DNA of 16,043 bases from Spirochaetaceae bacterium (GCA_031290725.1 JAITMZ010000064.1:1-16043), one strand, 5' to 3'. Positions 7,126-14,844 are shown, counted from the stretch's first letter. The notes: generated by a model from the letters alone, not told the origin. Numbers and translations: made by a program.

Positions 7126-7367
7126 ACGGGCTATTGTGCGGCTTGATTCGCCTGTATCAGTGGTTTATCTCGCCATTGCTGCCCAAAAGCTGCCGGTATT
7201 ACCCCAGTTGTTCGGCCTATGCTTTGGAGGCGATTCAAAAATACGGGGCGCTGCGCGGATTCTGTCTGGCGGCGGCGCGGGTTTTTCGGTGCCATCCCTT
7301 TCACCCCGGCGGGTATGACCCGGTACCCGCCCTGCCTGAGGGGAAACACAGGGGATGCGCCGATTAG
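7122..7367 (+). CDS. yidD: Membrane protein insertion efficiency factor YidD
   Basis: This small 81-residue protein has the YidD signature: [20 protein letters not shown], then [19 protein letters not shown], and HPGGYDPVP near the C-terminus. YidD associates with the inner face of the cytoplasmic membrane through an N-terminal amphipathic helix and helps YidC-dependent insertion. Three Cys (SCRYYPSC and the FRC before HP) are in the usual places. Its ATG overlaps the rnpA stop by four bases, so the two are translationally coupled; the yidC gene follows after a 145-base hairpin-rich gap. Confidence 0.95.
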   Translation: MNGLLCGLIRLYQWFISPLLPKSCRYYPSCSAYALEAIQKYGALRGFCLAAARVFRCHPFHPGGYDPVPALPEGKHRGCAD

Positions 7368-7376
7368 CTTGACGCC

Positions 7377-7454
7377 GACCCGTGCGGCAAAGTCGTAGGC
7401 CTACGGGTATAGTGCAACGAGGAGGCGCAGCCTCCGTTGTTTCAAGCGAGCTTG
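7377..7454. repeat. Cluster of small hairpins between yidD and yidC
   Basis: Three dyads follow one another. The 12-bp palindrome CGTAGGCCTACG (7394-7405) is also flanked by ACCCGT and ACGGGT (7377 and 7403). GGAGGC-GCA-GCCTCC (7421-7435) has outer arms CAAC/GTTG (7415-7418 and 7436-7439). CAAG-CGAG-CTTG lies at 7443-7454. None is followed by a T run, so they may be RNA-processing or stability elements or decayed repeats. Confidence 0.45.
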
Positions 7455-7457
7455 TAA

Positions 7458-7498
7458 AAGGAACCGCTGATTAACCTCACGGTAATCAGCGGTTCCTT
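7458..7498 (+). promoter_or_regulatory. Perfect 16-bp stem-loop abutting the yidC ribosome site
   Basis: AAGGAACCGCTGATTA (7458-7473) is exactly complementary to 7483-7498. The nine-base loop can add a CC/GG pair. The stem ends one base before AGGAG (7500-7504), which is eight bases from the yidC ATG. There is no trailing T tract, so an intrinsic terminator is unlikely. Protection of the downstream mRNA after processing, or control of translation, fits better. Confidence 0.65.
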
Positions 7499-7512
7499 CA
7501 GGAGTTGTTTAT

Positions 7513-9288
7513 ATGGAAAAAAATACATTGATAGCCATTGGGCTGTCCGCGGCGGTGCTCATCGGCTTTTATTTTGTGCAGAGTACCCTGTACCCGCCCC
7601 CACCGCCGGGGAGCGTTCCGGCTAAAACCGCCGCCGCTCCGGTGCCTGCGGATCAGGCCCTCGTCCCTGCCGCGCCCGCCGCCGCGATTCTGCCCGCCGC
7701 CGGAGGTGACTCCGGGGAGGCCCTCATTGAGGGAACCCACACCATCACCACGGACAAGGTGCGGGCGGTGTTCACCAACCGGGGGGGTGACATCATCAGT
7801 TACGAGCTGCTGGGTCACCGGGACGGGGATCACGGTGTGCAGATGACGGACAATGTCACCCAGACCAACCGCGCCTTTGCCGTGGCTTTTGGCGGGTCTG
7901 GGGGGGGGGTTATCCAGGAGCTTTTTCGGACGGAGCGGGACGGGAATTCGTCCATCACCTTCAGCCGGCGTTTCGTCTTACAGACCGCCGGCGGCACCGA
8001 AAAAGAGTTCACCCTCACCAAACGCTATTCCTTTGCGCCCGACGACTATATGTTCAAGCTGGATATCGTCGTGACCAGTGCGGACGGCACGGGGCTGGCC
8101 TTTGACAACGCCGCCTACACCCTCTGCAGTTCTCCCCAGATAGGCCCATATTACGACCCCAAGAAGGACCGGTACGAGCGGCGTCTGTTTATGGCCTGGA
8201 ACGGGGCAAAAAAGAAAACCGACACGGTGAAGCAGGGGCAGATCAAGGATTTCAGCAACCCCTGGAACTGGACCGGCGTGGAGGGAAAGTACTTCACGGC
8301 CCTGGTGGTTCCGGCGGCCCCTCAGGATATGCTGAACATTACCTATTCGTCGGCGGTGGAGGTGGACAACTATGCCAATTCCCAGATTTTCATCCGCCGC
8401 GCCGCCATACAAAGCCCCACAGCCACCGACACCTACTATGTGTATCTGGGACCGCTGGCGGAGAGCGACCTGAAGGTCTACAATACCGAAGGGGGCAATC
8501 CCTGGAGGGTGTCGGCCCTCAGGCTGAACGAGAGCATGACCTCCACGGGGGTGCTTTCGTTTTTGGAGGCCGCTCTGAAGTGGTGCATGGAGCTGCTGTA
8601 CAGGGTGTTCCCCAACTGGGGGATAACCATCGTCATCCTCACCGTCATCCTGAAAATTGCGCTTTTCCCGTTGACCCGGAAGAGTTCCCAGGCCACGTCG
8701 CGGATGCAGGAATTGCAGCCCCAGATGCAGGAAATCCAGGAGAAATACAAGGGAAGCCCGGAAAAATTGAACGTGGAGATAGCCAAGTTTTACAAAGAGG
8801 CGGGGTACAATCCCATGTCCGGGTGTCTGCCGCTGCTGGTCCAGTTCCCCATCATCATCGCCATGTTTAATTTGTTCAACAATTACTTTGAATTCCGGGG
8901 GGCGTCCTTTATTCCCGGCTGGATACCGGATTTATCGGTGGGAGACAGCGTTTTGGCTTTCCCTTTCACCATTCCCTTTTTGGGCTGGGACCGTCTGCGT
9001 CTGCTGCCGATCATCTATGTGATCTCCCAACTGCTCTTCGGGAAGGTCACACCTTCCGCCGGGGGAGGCACCAATGCGGGGCAGATGAAGATGATGATGT
9101 ACGGTATGCCCATTTTCTTCTTTTTCATTTTTTACAACGCTCCGTCGGGATTGCTGATTTACTGGACCACCAGCAACGTGCTGCAACTGTTTCAACAGAT
9201 GCTCATTAACAAAATGATGGGCAAAAAAAAGGGTGCCGGGGGAACAAAAAAAGCGGCTGTCTTTGTCCCGCGGAAGAAAAAACGATAG
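7513..9288 (+). CDS. yidC: Membrane protein insertase YidC
   Basis: The 591-residue protein inserts and folds proteins in the cytoplasmic membrane, alone or with SecYEG. An N-terminal membrane anchor (residues ~5-24) is followed by a Pro/Ala-rich linker and the large periplasmic beta domain (~70-330) typical of Gram-negative YidC. The conserved C-terminal five-segment core begins with LLYRVFPNWGITIVILTVIL and ILKIALFPLTRKSSQATSRM, which carries the groove Arg. It continues with YNPMSGCLPLLVQFPIIIAM and later PSGLLIYWTTSNVLQLFQQ. The Lys-rich tail (MMGKKKGAG...RKKKR) would bind ribosomes. A ten-base G run interrupts the periplasmic domain near 7910. AGGAG lies eight bases before the ATG. Confidence 0.97.
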   Translation: MEKNTLIAIGLSAAVLIGFYFVQSTLYPPPPPGSVPAKTAAAPVPADQALVPAAPAAAILPAAGGDSGEALIEGTHTITTDKVRAVFTNRGGDIISYELLGHRDGDHGVQMTDNVTQTNRAFAVAFGGSGGGVIQELFRTERDGNSSITFSRRFVLQTAGGTEKEFTLTKRYSFAPDDYMFKLDIVVTSADGTGLAFDNAAYTLCSSPQIGPYYDPKKDRYERRLFMAWNGAKKKTDTVKQGQIKDFSNPWNWTGVEGKYFTALVVPAAPQDMLNITYSSAVEVDNYANSQIFIRRAAIQSPTATDTYYVYLGPLAESDLKVYNTEGGNPWRVSALRLNESMTSTGVLSFLEAALKWCMELLYRVFPNWGITIVILTVILKIALFPLTRKSSQATSRMQELQPQMQEIQEKYKGSPEKLNVEIAKFYKEAGYNPMSGCLPLLVQFPIIIAMFNLFNNYFEFRGASFIPGWIPDLSVGDSVLAFPFTIPFLGWDRLRLLPIIYVISQLLFGKVTPSAGGGTNAGQMKMMMYGMPIFFFFIFYNAPSGLLIYWTTSNVLQLFQQMLINKMMGKKKGAGGTKKAAVFVPRKKKR

Positions 9289-9296
9289 GGATCCTC

Positions 9297-9330
9297 TAAA
9301 AATTTAAACTTTGAGGTGGTTCCGATTTGA
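9297..9330 (+). repeat. Interspersed hairpin repeat, copy 3
   Basis: TAAAAATTTAAACTTTGAGG followed by TGGTTCCGATTTGA aligns with the copies at 2599, 6441 and 10832. The hairpin is weaker here because of mismatches. It fills almost all of the yidC-jag gap and ends one base before the jag ribosome site. Confidence 0.65.
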
Positions 9331-9342
9331 CAGGAGGAATAT

Positions 9343-10149
9343 ATGAAATATGATTTTACCGGAAAAACCGAGCGGGAGGCTATTGAGCTGGCGGCTGCGG
9401 AGCTCGGCTTGGAACAGGACCGGTTCGATGTGGAGATTCTGGAGACCCAAAAAACCACCCTGTTCAAAAAGGGGTATGTAAAAATCCGGGTCCACACCGA
9501 CGGCAGCGAAGATGCGGCGCTTCCGGAAACCGGCAAACCTACGGATCGTGTCACTGCCCAAAGCGCCGGGCGCCGGGACGAAGGCCGCCGGGAAAGCGGC
9601 GGGCGGGAAAGCCGGGATGCCCGGAGTGAAACCAGAATCGTGGCTGACCCGATGCCGCAGAACGAGTTTGAACAAAAGCTCGTGGAGTTTATCACTACGG
9701 TAATCCAAAAGATGGGCTACGAGGCCGGCGCGGAGATTATGCTTCGGGAAGAGGCCAAGCTGATTATCAAGTTGTCGTCCCCCAGTTCGTCGATACTCAT
9801 CGGCAGGAAGGGCAAAAACCTGGACGCCCTGCAAATGGTTCTGAACGTCTATGCCGACCACCTGGGCCGGGGCGACCTGCGGATAGTCCTGGATGCGGAA
9901 AACTATCGGATCCACCACGAGGAATCCCTGGTACGTCTGGCCTACAACACCGCCGACAAGGTGCGGCAGCGGGGCGGGTCGATTTTGCTGGAGTCCATGA
10001 ATCCCTTTGAACGCCGGCTGATCCACACCGCCTTGAACGACATTCGGGATGTGGAGACCAAAAGCGAGGGAGAAGGGCTGTATAAGCAGGTTCGGGTGAT
10101 ATACAAGGGCGGCTATGAAAACAACCGGCGCTCCCGAAATCCTTCGTAG
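9343..10149 (+). CDS. jag: RNA-binding protein Jag/KhpB
   Basis: The 268-residue protein has three parts. The Jag-N domain (1-52) ends in LFKKGYVKIRV. A charged Arg/Glu/Gly linker runs about 55-105. Then come a type II KH domain (~108-183) with the GRKG loop in ILIGRKGKNLDALQ, and an R3H domain (~190-256) with the R-x3-H motif in PFERRLIHTAL. KhpB with its partner KhpA binds many RNAs in other bacteria and affects cell division and envelope growth; the partner is not in this window. Its place directly after yidC is the normal arrangement. AGGAGG lies five bases before the ATG. The last 35 bases overlap the next gene. Confidence 0.95.
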   Translation: MKYDFTGKTEREAIELAAAELGLEQDRFDVEILETQKTTLFKKGYVKIRVHTDGSEDAALPETGKPTDRVTAQSAGRRDEGRRESGGRESRDARSETRIVADPMPQNEFEQKLVEFITTVIQKMGYEAGAEIMLREEAKLIIKLSSPSSSILIGRKGKNLDALQMVLNVYADHLGRGDLRIVLDAENYRIHHEESLVRLAYNTADKVRQRGGSILLESMNPFERRLIHTALNDIRDVETKSEGEGLYKQVRVIYKGGYENNRRSRNPS

Positions 10150-10834
10150 GCACCCATTGGGAATCGTGCGGCGGGGTGTGGTGCTTGCCGTGCTGGTACT
10201 GCTGGCATCCGGAGCGCTTCCTTTGGCGGCGGTGGAGGTGCGTACCGTGGCCGAGTCCCAGCGCCGGGAGGGGCCGGATTTCATCACCGAAGGCAGCTAT
10301 CTGGCTGCCAAGGGCACGGAGGACGATCAGACCGCACTGGCGGCGCGGATTGTGCAGTCCCTGTCCACTATGGAGGGGATACGGTATTTTTCCCACCGCC
10401 GAAACCGGGAGATGGTGCTCTACAGCCGCTGCTGCACGGTGGACGGCCCGGAAACCCGGCGGCGCATACCGGACTTTTACGACACCGCGCCGGGAAACAG
10501 CCGCCACTACCTGCTGGAGGATTCGTCCTTTGGGGAATGTCTATACCGGGCGGAGTACCGGGAAACGGGCAGCCAGGTGGAAATGACTGCGGTGAATGTG
10601 AGTGCCCTGAAGTACGGGATTTTCACCGGTGTGTCCCCGGAAAAGATGACCCTGCATCTCACCGTGCGGGACTTGGGGAGCGATTTTCTGGTCCACGCCC
10701 TGATCCGGGCGGAGATTCGCTGGATTCCCTTTGCGGGGGATGCCGTGGGCGATTCTATCAGCGCCCGGCTCAAAGCACTGGTGGCATGGTTTACCGAGGC
10801 GTATAATGAAAGCTTTAAAAATGGGCACCTTTAA
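10115..10834 (+). CDS. Secreted or periplasmic protein of unknown function
   Basis: I do not recognise the family with certainty; it may belong to a spirochaete-restricted DUF group. The 239-residue product has a positive N-region (RRHPLGIVRR), a hydrophobic core (VVLAVLVLLASGALPLA, ~22-38) and a likely signal peptidase site near AA-VEV, giving a mature protein of about 200 residues with no further membrane segment. Notable segments are a CC pair in YSRCCTVDGPETRRRIPDFY and an even mix of strands afterwards. The ATG at 10115 overlaps jag by 35 bases; a GTG at 10166 would still leave a signal peptide, so the start is uncertain. The stop codon TAA lies inside an interspersed repeat. Position between jag and an envelope immunophilin suggests an envelope role, which is inference. 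Confidence 0.8.
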   Translation: MKTTGAPEILRRHPLGIVRRGVVLAVLVLLASGALPLAAVEVRTVAESQRREGPDFITEGSYLAAKGTEDDQTALAARIVQSLSTMEGIRYFSHRRNREMVLYSRCCTVDGPETRRRIPDFYDTAPGNSRHYLLEDSSFGECLYRAEYRETGSQVEMTAVNVSALKYGIFTGVSPEKMTLHLTVRDLGSDFLVHALIRAEIRWIPFAGDAVGDSISARLKALVAWFTEAYNESFKNGHL

Positions 10835-10866
10835 AAACTTCAGTTTTTTGAGGTGCTACGACTAAA
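10832..10866 (+). repeat. Interspersed hairpin repeat, copy 4
   Basis: AAAAAC (10833-10838) pairs with GTTTTT around the loop TTCA, followed by TGAGGTGCTACGACTAAA. It overlaps the upstream stop codon at 10832-10834 and ends one base before the TAGGAG ribosome site of the next gene. It is the copy closest to the inferred consensus in its hairpin part. Confidence 0.7.
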
Positions 10867-10879
10867 ATAGGAGTCCGTG

Positions 10880-11950
10880 ATGAAAAGGATTGAAAAACAA
10901 AAATTTTTTGTAGTCTGCACCTTGGTGGGCTTCCTGGTGGCGGCTGCGGGAGGATGTGCTCCGATGGATGAAAACAGAAAAGCAATTCAAGGCAAGGACG
11001 GCGTATTTGCGATCATGCAAACTTCGAAGGGTGACGTGGTATTGGAGTTTTTTTACCAACAGACGCCATTGACGGTGGTCAATTTTGTGGGTCTGGCGGA
11101 AGGAAAACTCGTCGCCGCCAAGGGCAAGCCCTTCTATGACGGCCTCAAGTTCCACCGGGTGATCTCCAAAGCGAACGGCGATGCCCAGGACTTCATGGTT
11201 CAAGGCGGCGACCCTAAAGGCAACGGCACCGGAGGCCCGGGGTATCAGTTTCCCGATGAAATCGTGCCGTCCTTGGTGTTTGACAAACCCGGGCTTTTGG
11301 CCATGGCCAATTCCGGCCCCGCTACCAACGGGAGCCAGTTTTTCATCACCATTGCGCCCACAGACTGGCTGGACGGCAAACACACAATTTTTGGACGGGT
11401 GCTTAAGGGTCAGGATGTGGTGAACAAAATGAAGACCGGCGACGGGATCACCAAGGTAGAAATCATCCGGCAGGGAAAAGATGCGGAGAAATTCAGCGCC
11501 TCCCAGGAGGACTTTGACCGGCTGGTCACGGCGGTACAGGCGGAGAACGACAAAAAAGATGCCGCCCAACAAGCCGCCGCGATGGAACAGGCTGCCGACT
11601 TCATCCCCGGCGCCGCCAAGTCGCCGGATGGCATTTATCATAAGACCACCAAAGCCGGATCGGGGGGGAAAATCGGCAAGGGTAAGAAGGTTTCCGTGCA
11701 TTACCGGGGGCGTTTCCTGGACGGCGAAACCTTCGACAGCTCCTACGACCGTGGGAAACCCCTGGAGTTTTCCACCGGCGAGGGGCAGATGATCAGCGGG
11801 TTCGATAAAATGACCCAGGACATGACCGTGGGGGAAAAGCGCAGTTTCGTGCTGCCCCCCAATGAAGCCTACGGGAGCCGGGGAGCCGGCGGGGTGATTC
11901 CGCCCAATGCATACATCGCCTTCGATGTGGAAGTGATGAGTGCCAAATAA
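10880..11950 (+). CDS. Dual immunophilin lipoprotein: cyclophilin-FKBP fusion prolyl isomerase
   Basis: The start is the ATG at 10880 ([10 protein letters not shown]), six bases after GGAG; a GTG one codon earlier is less likely. The N-terminus has a basic n-region, a hydrophobic stretch and a lipobox ending AAGGC (Cys26), so the protein should be lipid-anchored. Residues ~43-198 are a cyclophilin domain with FHRVI (91-95, catalytic Arg93), FMVQGGDP (105-112), NGSQFFIT (150-157) and Trp163. A helical linker (~205-240, Ala/Gln-rich) joins an FKBP domain (~249-355) with [20 protein letters not shown] and [16 protein letters not shown]. Both halves keep key catalytic residues, so two prolyl cis-trans isomerase sites are expected outside the inner membrane. 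The same domain order was reported for a dual-family immunophilin of Treponema denticola. thrC follows after 27 bases. Confidence 0.93.
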   Translation: MKRIEKQKFFVVCTLVGFLVAAAGGCAPMDENRKAIQGKDGVFAIMQTSKGDVVLEFFYQQTPLTVVNFVGLAEGKLVAAKGKPFYDGLKFHRVISKANGDAQDFMVQGGDPKGNGTGGPGYQFPDEIVPSLVFDKPGLLAMANSGPATNGSQFFITIAPTDWLDGKHTIFGRVLKGQDVVNKMKTGDGITKVEIIRQGKDAEKFSASQEDFDRLVTAVQAENDKKDAAQQAAAMEQAADFIPGAAKSPDGIYHKTTKAGSGGKIGKGKKVSVHYRGRFLDGETFDSSYDRGKPLEFSTGEGQMISGFDKMTQDMTVGEKRSFVLPPNEAYGSRGAGGVIPPNAYIAFDVEVMSAK

Positions 11951-11977
11951 ACTGCGCGCCGCATAAGGAGGGCTGCC

Positions 11978-13408
11978 ATGGTGTATACGGATACAAAGGA
12001 TTCATCGGTTCAAATCAACTTTGAAACCGCTGTGATGGAGGGCATGGGGATGGCCACCGGAGGTCTCTACGTGCCCGTGGAGTATCCCCGGCTTTCACCG
12101 GGGTTTTTGAACAAACAGCCCGAGCCGTCTTTCCGGGACATCGCCCTGGAAACGATGCGGCATTATGCGGGGGGCGAAATCCCCGAGGATGAACTGGTGC
12201 GTATCATCGGTGATTCCTATCCCTTCAGCGCCCCGGTGGTGCCCCTGGACAAAAATACCTATCTCCTGGAATTGTTTCACGGCCCCACCTGCGCCTTCAA
12301 GGACTTCGGCGCGCGATTCATGGCCCGGGTGATGTCCTACTTCAATCGCGGGGAAAATTCGCCCCTGCACATCCTGGTGGCCACCTCCGGAGATACGGGC
12401 AGCGCCGTAGGAAGTGCCTTTCACCGGGTGCCTGGGCTTGACGTGACGATACTCTACCCCCGGGGCAAAATCAGTCCACTGCAGGAAAAACAGCTGTGCA
12501 CCTTCGACGGTAACGTGCGGGCACTTCGGGTGGACGGCACCTTCGACGATTGTCAGCGCCTGGTAAAAACGGCGTTCACCGACAAGGAGCTGCGGAAACG
12601 GATGCGCCTGTCGTCGGCCAATTCCATCAATATCGCCCGACTTTTGCCTCAAAGCTTCTATTATACCTACGCTTCCCTGGTGGTGCGGAATCGAATTCCC
12701 CGGGACAGCAAGATTGAAAACCCGGCGATTATCGTGGCGGTACCTTCGGGAAATTTCGGTAACGTCACCAGCGGCTTGATTGCCCGGAAGATGGGTGCCC
12801 CCATCGCGGGGTTCATCGCCGCCACCAACGCCAACAAGACTGTGCCGGACTGGATCGTCTCCGGGGAGTATCGCGCCCGGCCATCGGTGCAGACCCTCTC
12901 CAACGCCATGGATGTGGGCGCCCCCAGCAACTACGAGCGCATCCGATCTATGTACACCCTGGAAGAGGTGCGGCGGCTCTTTGCGGGCTACTGGCTGGAC
13001 GACGAGGGCACCATTCAGGGTATTCGGGACTGCAACACCCGCACGGGCTACGTTATTGACCCCCACGGCGCCGTGGCTTGGGCTGCCTGGAACGATTTGC
13101 AGGGCGGCGCCCTGGAACGCCTGGCATTAGCGTTGAATACCGGCGCTCAGTGGGCCGCGGGCCGGGAAACTCCGGGACTGGCGGCCAATTTGCCCGAATG
13201 GACCCAGGCGGTGCTGGAAAGACGCGCCGTGGGAATTGTTTTGGAGACCGCACACCCGGCCAAGTTTGCCGAGACGGTAAAAAAAGCCTGCTGGCGGGAA
13301 CCCTCCCTTCCGGCGCGGCTGGAAAAGGTGCTCAAGCTCCCCGGCCTGGCTCAGGACATGACCGCAGACTACGGTGACTTCAAGCACTGGCTCACGGCTA
13401 ACCTGTAG
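11978..13408 (+). CDS. thrC: Threonine synthase
   Basis: This 476-residue pyridoxal-phosphate enzyme converts O-phosphohomoserine to threonine and phosphate, the last step of the pathway. The N-terminal threonine-synthase domain includes GGLYVPVEYPRLS. The cofactor lysine is Lys108 in ELFHGPTCAFKDFGARFM, and ATSGDTGSAVGSAF (135-148) binds phosphate. PSGNFGNVTSGLIARKMGAP and AMDVGAPSNYERI are further family signatures. The length and organisation match the bacterial/fungal form with the N-terminal extension. AAGGAGGG precedes the ATG. It is probably cotranscribed with the immunophilin gene. Its last 11 bases overlap the 3' end of trmB on the other strand. No other threonine genes are present here. 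Confidence 0.95.
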   Translation: MVYTDTKDSSVQINFETAVMEGMGMATGGLYVPVEYPRLSPGFLNKQPEPSFRDIALETMRHYAGGEIPEDELVRIIGDSYPFSAPVVPLDKNTYLLELFHGPTCAFKDFGARFMARVMSYFNRGENSPLHILVATSGDTGSAVGSAFHRVPGLDVTILYPRGKISPLQEKQLCTFDGNVRALRVDGTFDDCQRLVKTAFTDKELRKRMRLSSANSINIARLLPQSFYYTYASLVVRNRIPRDSKIENPAIIVAVPSGNFGNVTSGLIARKMGAPIAGFIAATNANKTVPDWIVSGEYRARPSVQTLSNAMDVGAPSNYERIRSMYTLEEVRRLFAGYWLDDEGTIQGIRDCNTRTGYVIDPHGAVAWAAWNDLQGGALERLALALNTGAQWAAGRETPGLAANLPEWTQAVLERRAVGIVLETAHPAKFAETVKKACWREPSLPARLEKVLKLPGLAQDMTADYGDFKHWLTANL

Positions 13409-14141
13409 GGATACACGCTGATTCGGGGCGTTTTTCATAGACCAGTTCCAGGGGTTCGCGGCCCTGCGCCGTGCCTTTCGCTTCGAAACGGGTTTCCGGG
13501 CGCCAGGTTTGGCGGGGGGCGAAGCCGGGGAAGCGGTTGGCAAGACCCGGGGTAGCGTCCAGTTCGGCCCGGGCGGAGAGGGCGTAGTCCGCTATGTCGG
13601 TGACGAAGCAGATCCCGCCGCCGGGGGTGAGCTTGGCGGCCAGGAGGTCGGTGCGGGGGCGGCGGAGAAGGCGGCGTTTATGGTGGCGTTTTTTGGGCCA
13701 GGGGTCGGGAAAGAAGAGGTGGAAACCCGCCACGCTTCCGTCGGGCACCCGTCCGGCGAGCAGTTCCAGGGCGTCGCCTTCGATGATGCGGAGGTTGGCC
13801 AGCCCCAGGCGCCGGATTTCCCCCAGCAGATGCCCCACGCCGCCGGTGAAAACCTCGATACCCAGATAGTTGACGCCGGGATTTCCGGCGGCAATCTGCG
13901 CCGTGGCATTCCCCCTGCCGAAGCCGATTTCTATCACCACAGGGTTATCATTGCCGAACATCTCCGGAAAATTCAGGGGCCGGCCATCCCGGGCAGGAAC
14001 GCACCAGCGGGAGGCCAAAGCGTCGTAGTCCCGCTTCTGGGACTCTGTAATGCGCCCCGATCGGCGCACGTAGGTTCTGACGGGCCGGGGTTTGCCGGAG
14101 TCCCCCGTCGGGGGGGTATGATTATCCTGCACGCCGCGCAT
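13398..14141 (-). CDS. trmB: tRNA (guanine-N7-)-methyltransferase
   Basis: This 247-residue Rossmann-fold enzyme makes 7-methylguanosine at position 46 of tRNAs using S-adenosylmethionine. VVIEIGFGRGNATAQIA (68-84) is the cofactor loop, YLGIEVFTGGVG follows, and FFPDPWPKKRHHKRRL (143-158) is the TrmB signature. The last part, RPETRFEAKG, carries the usual T-x-F/Y-E motif. About 40 extra N-terminal residues (PPTGDSGKPRPVRTYVRRSG) precede the core. The ATG at 14141 overlaps the stop of the lipoprotein gene (TGATG), so translation is probably coupled. An adjacent GTG at 14144 is the alternative start. The 3' end overlaps thrC by 11 bases with no room for a dedicated terminator. Confidence 0.94.
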   Translation of the reverse strand: MRGVQDNHTPPTGDSGKPRPVRTYVRRSGRITESQKRDYDALASRWCVPARDGRPLNFPEMFGNDNPVVIEIGFGRGNATAQIAAGNPGVNYLGIEVFTGGVGHLLGEIRRLGLANLRIIEGDALELLAGRVPDGSVAGFHLFFPDPWPKKRHHKRRLLRRPRTDLLAAKLTPGGGICFVTDIADYALSARAELDATPGLANRFPGFAPRQTWRPETRFEAKGTAQGREPLELVYEKRPESACIPTG

Positions 14142-14803
14142 CACGCATCCGTTTCATCGCCCAGGGTAATTTCTTCGATGTTGGCATAGGTCATGGGCAG
14201 AAGCACCCCCAGGGCATTGCCGGGCGGGGAGATACATTCGCGCCAGGAGAAGGCCAGGGGGTATTTGGCCCGGATGGCCGTGTCGTCCCCCAGGTCGCTG
14301 CCCCGGGAGCCGAAGTAGAGCAGGAAACCCTGGGCGTCGTAGACGGCCAGGCGGCGGGCGGCGTTGTCCGGCAAGTACTGTGCCACCGTGTCAATGGTGG
14401 CGCTGAGTATCTCCGGCAGATAGGTAAGGGGCGCCTCCACCTGGGCGGCCCGCTCGGAACTGTCGGTATAGACCACCCGGTAGGTACCTTCGGAGAAGCC
14501 CGCGCCTACCGCAGGGGCAAGCCGGGGGCCGGTGACCCAAGGGGCGTCGGGGTTTTCCAGTGCCGTGGCGCCGGTGACGCGCCACACAAAACCCGTGTCC
14601 GGCTGCACCAGGGCGATGGAGTCCGCCAGGGTTAAGTCCGACGTGGGGTGCACCAGGAGATGAACGAACATACTCGGGCGGGTTTTCTCCTGGGAAAACT
14701 CAAACACCGGGATGAGCCGCGCCTCGGCAAGCTCCGGGGGCGAGTCGGAGCAGGCAGCGAGCAGGCAGAGGGCACACAACAGGGCGAGGCGAAATCTAGG
14801 CAT
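14141..14803 (-). CDS. Small lipoprotein of unknown function
   Basis: The start at 14803 (MPRFRLALLCALCLLAAC) gives a classic lipoprotein signal: a basic n-region, a short hydrophobic core and a lipobox LAAC with Cys18. The reading frame stays open upstream to 15010, but that part runs through hairpins, a terminator and a promoter and is not coding. The mature ~200 residues show no further membrane segment or recognised catalytic motif. Strand-rich stretches such as FEFSQEKTRPSMFVHLLVHP, FVWRVTGATALE and GTYRVVYTDSSERAAQ suggest a beta-sandwich. I do not recognise the family. It heads a two-gene unit with trmB and has its own strong promoter. No ribosome binding site precedes the ATG. Confidence 0.82.
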   Translation of the reverse strand: MPRFRLALLCALCLLAACSDSPPELAEARLIPVFEFSQEKTRPSMFVHLLVHPTSDLTLADSIALVQPDTGFVWRVTGATALENPDAPWVTGPRLAPAVGAGFSEGTYRVVYTDSSERAAQVEAPLTYLPEILSATIDTVAQYLPDNAARRLAVYDAQGFLLYFGSRGSDLGDDTAIRAKYPLAFSWRECISPPGNALGVLLPMTYANIEEITLGDETDA

Positions 14804-14812
14804 GGCAAAAAT

Positions 14813-14842
14813 AGTATACCCCCAGAGGGAGGGTACTGTCAA
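14813..14842 (-). promoter_or_regulatory. Near-consensus promoter of the lipoprotein-trmB unit
   Basis: On the minus strand, TTGACA (14842-14837), an 18-base spacer and TATACT (14818-14813). The ATG of the lipoprotein gene begins only nine bases after the -10, so the transcript would have a leader of at most a few bases and no Shine-Dalgarno. Confidence 0.8.
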
Positions 14843-14844
14843 GT

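Noticed and set aside
7458..7498. Intrinsic terminator between yidD and yidC
   Set aside because: The stem is strong but no T tract follows; the next bases are the yidC ribosome site.
9304..10287. Minus-strand open frame opposite jag (327 codons)
   Set aside because: It covers a clear jag gene and its neighbour, with low-complexity translation and no start signal.
12095..13066. Long minus-strand open frame opposite thrC (323 codons)
   Set aside because: It is a shadow of a well-supported threonine synthase gene and shows no family features.
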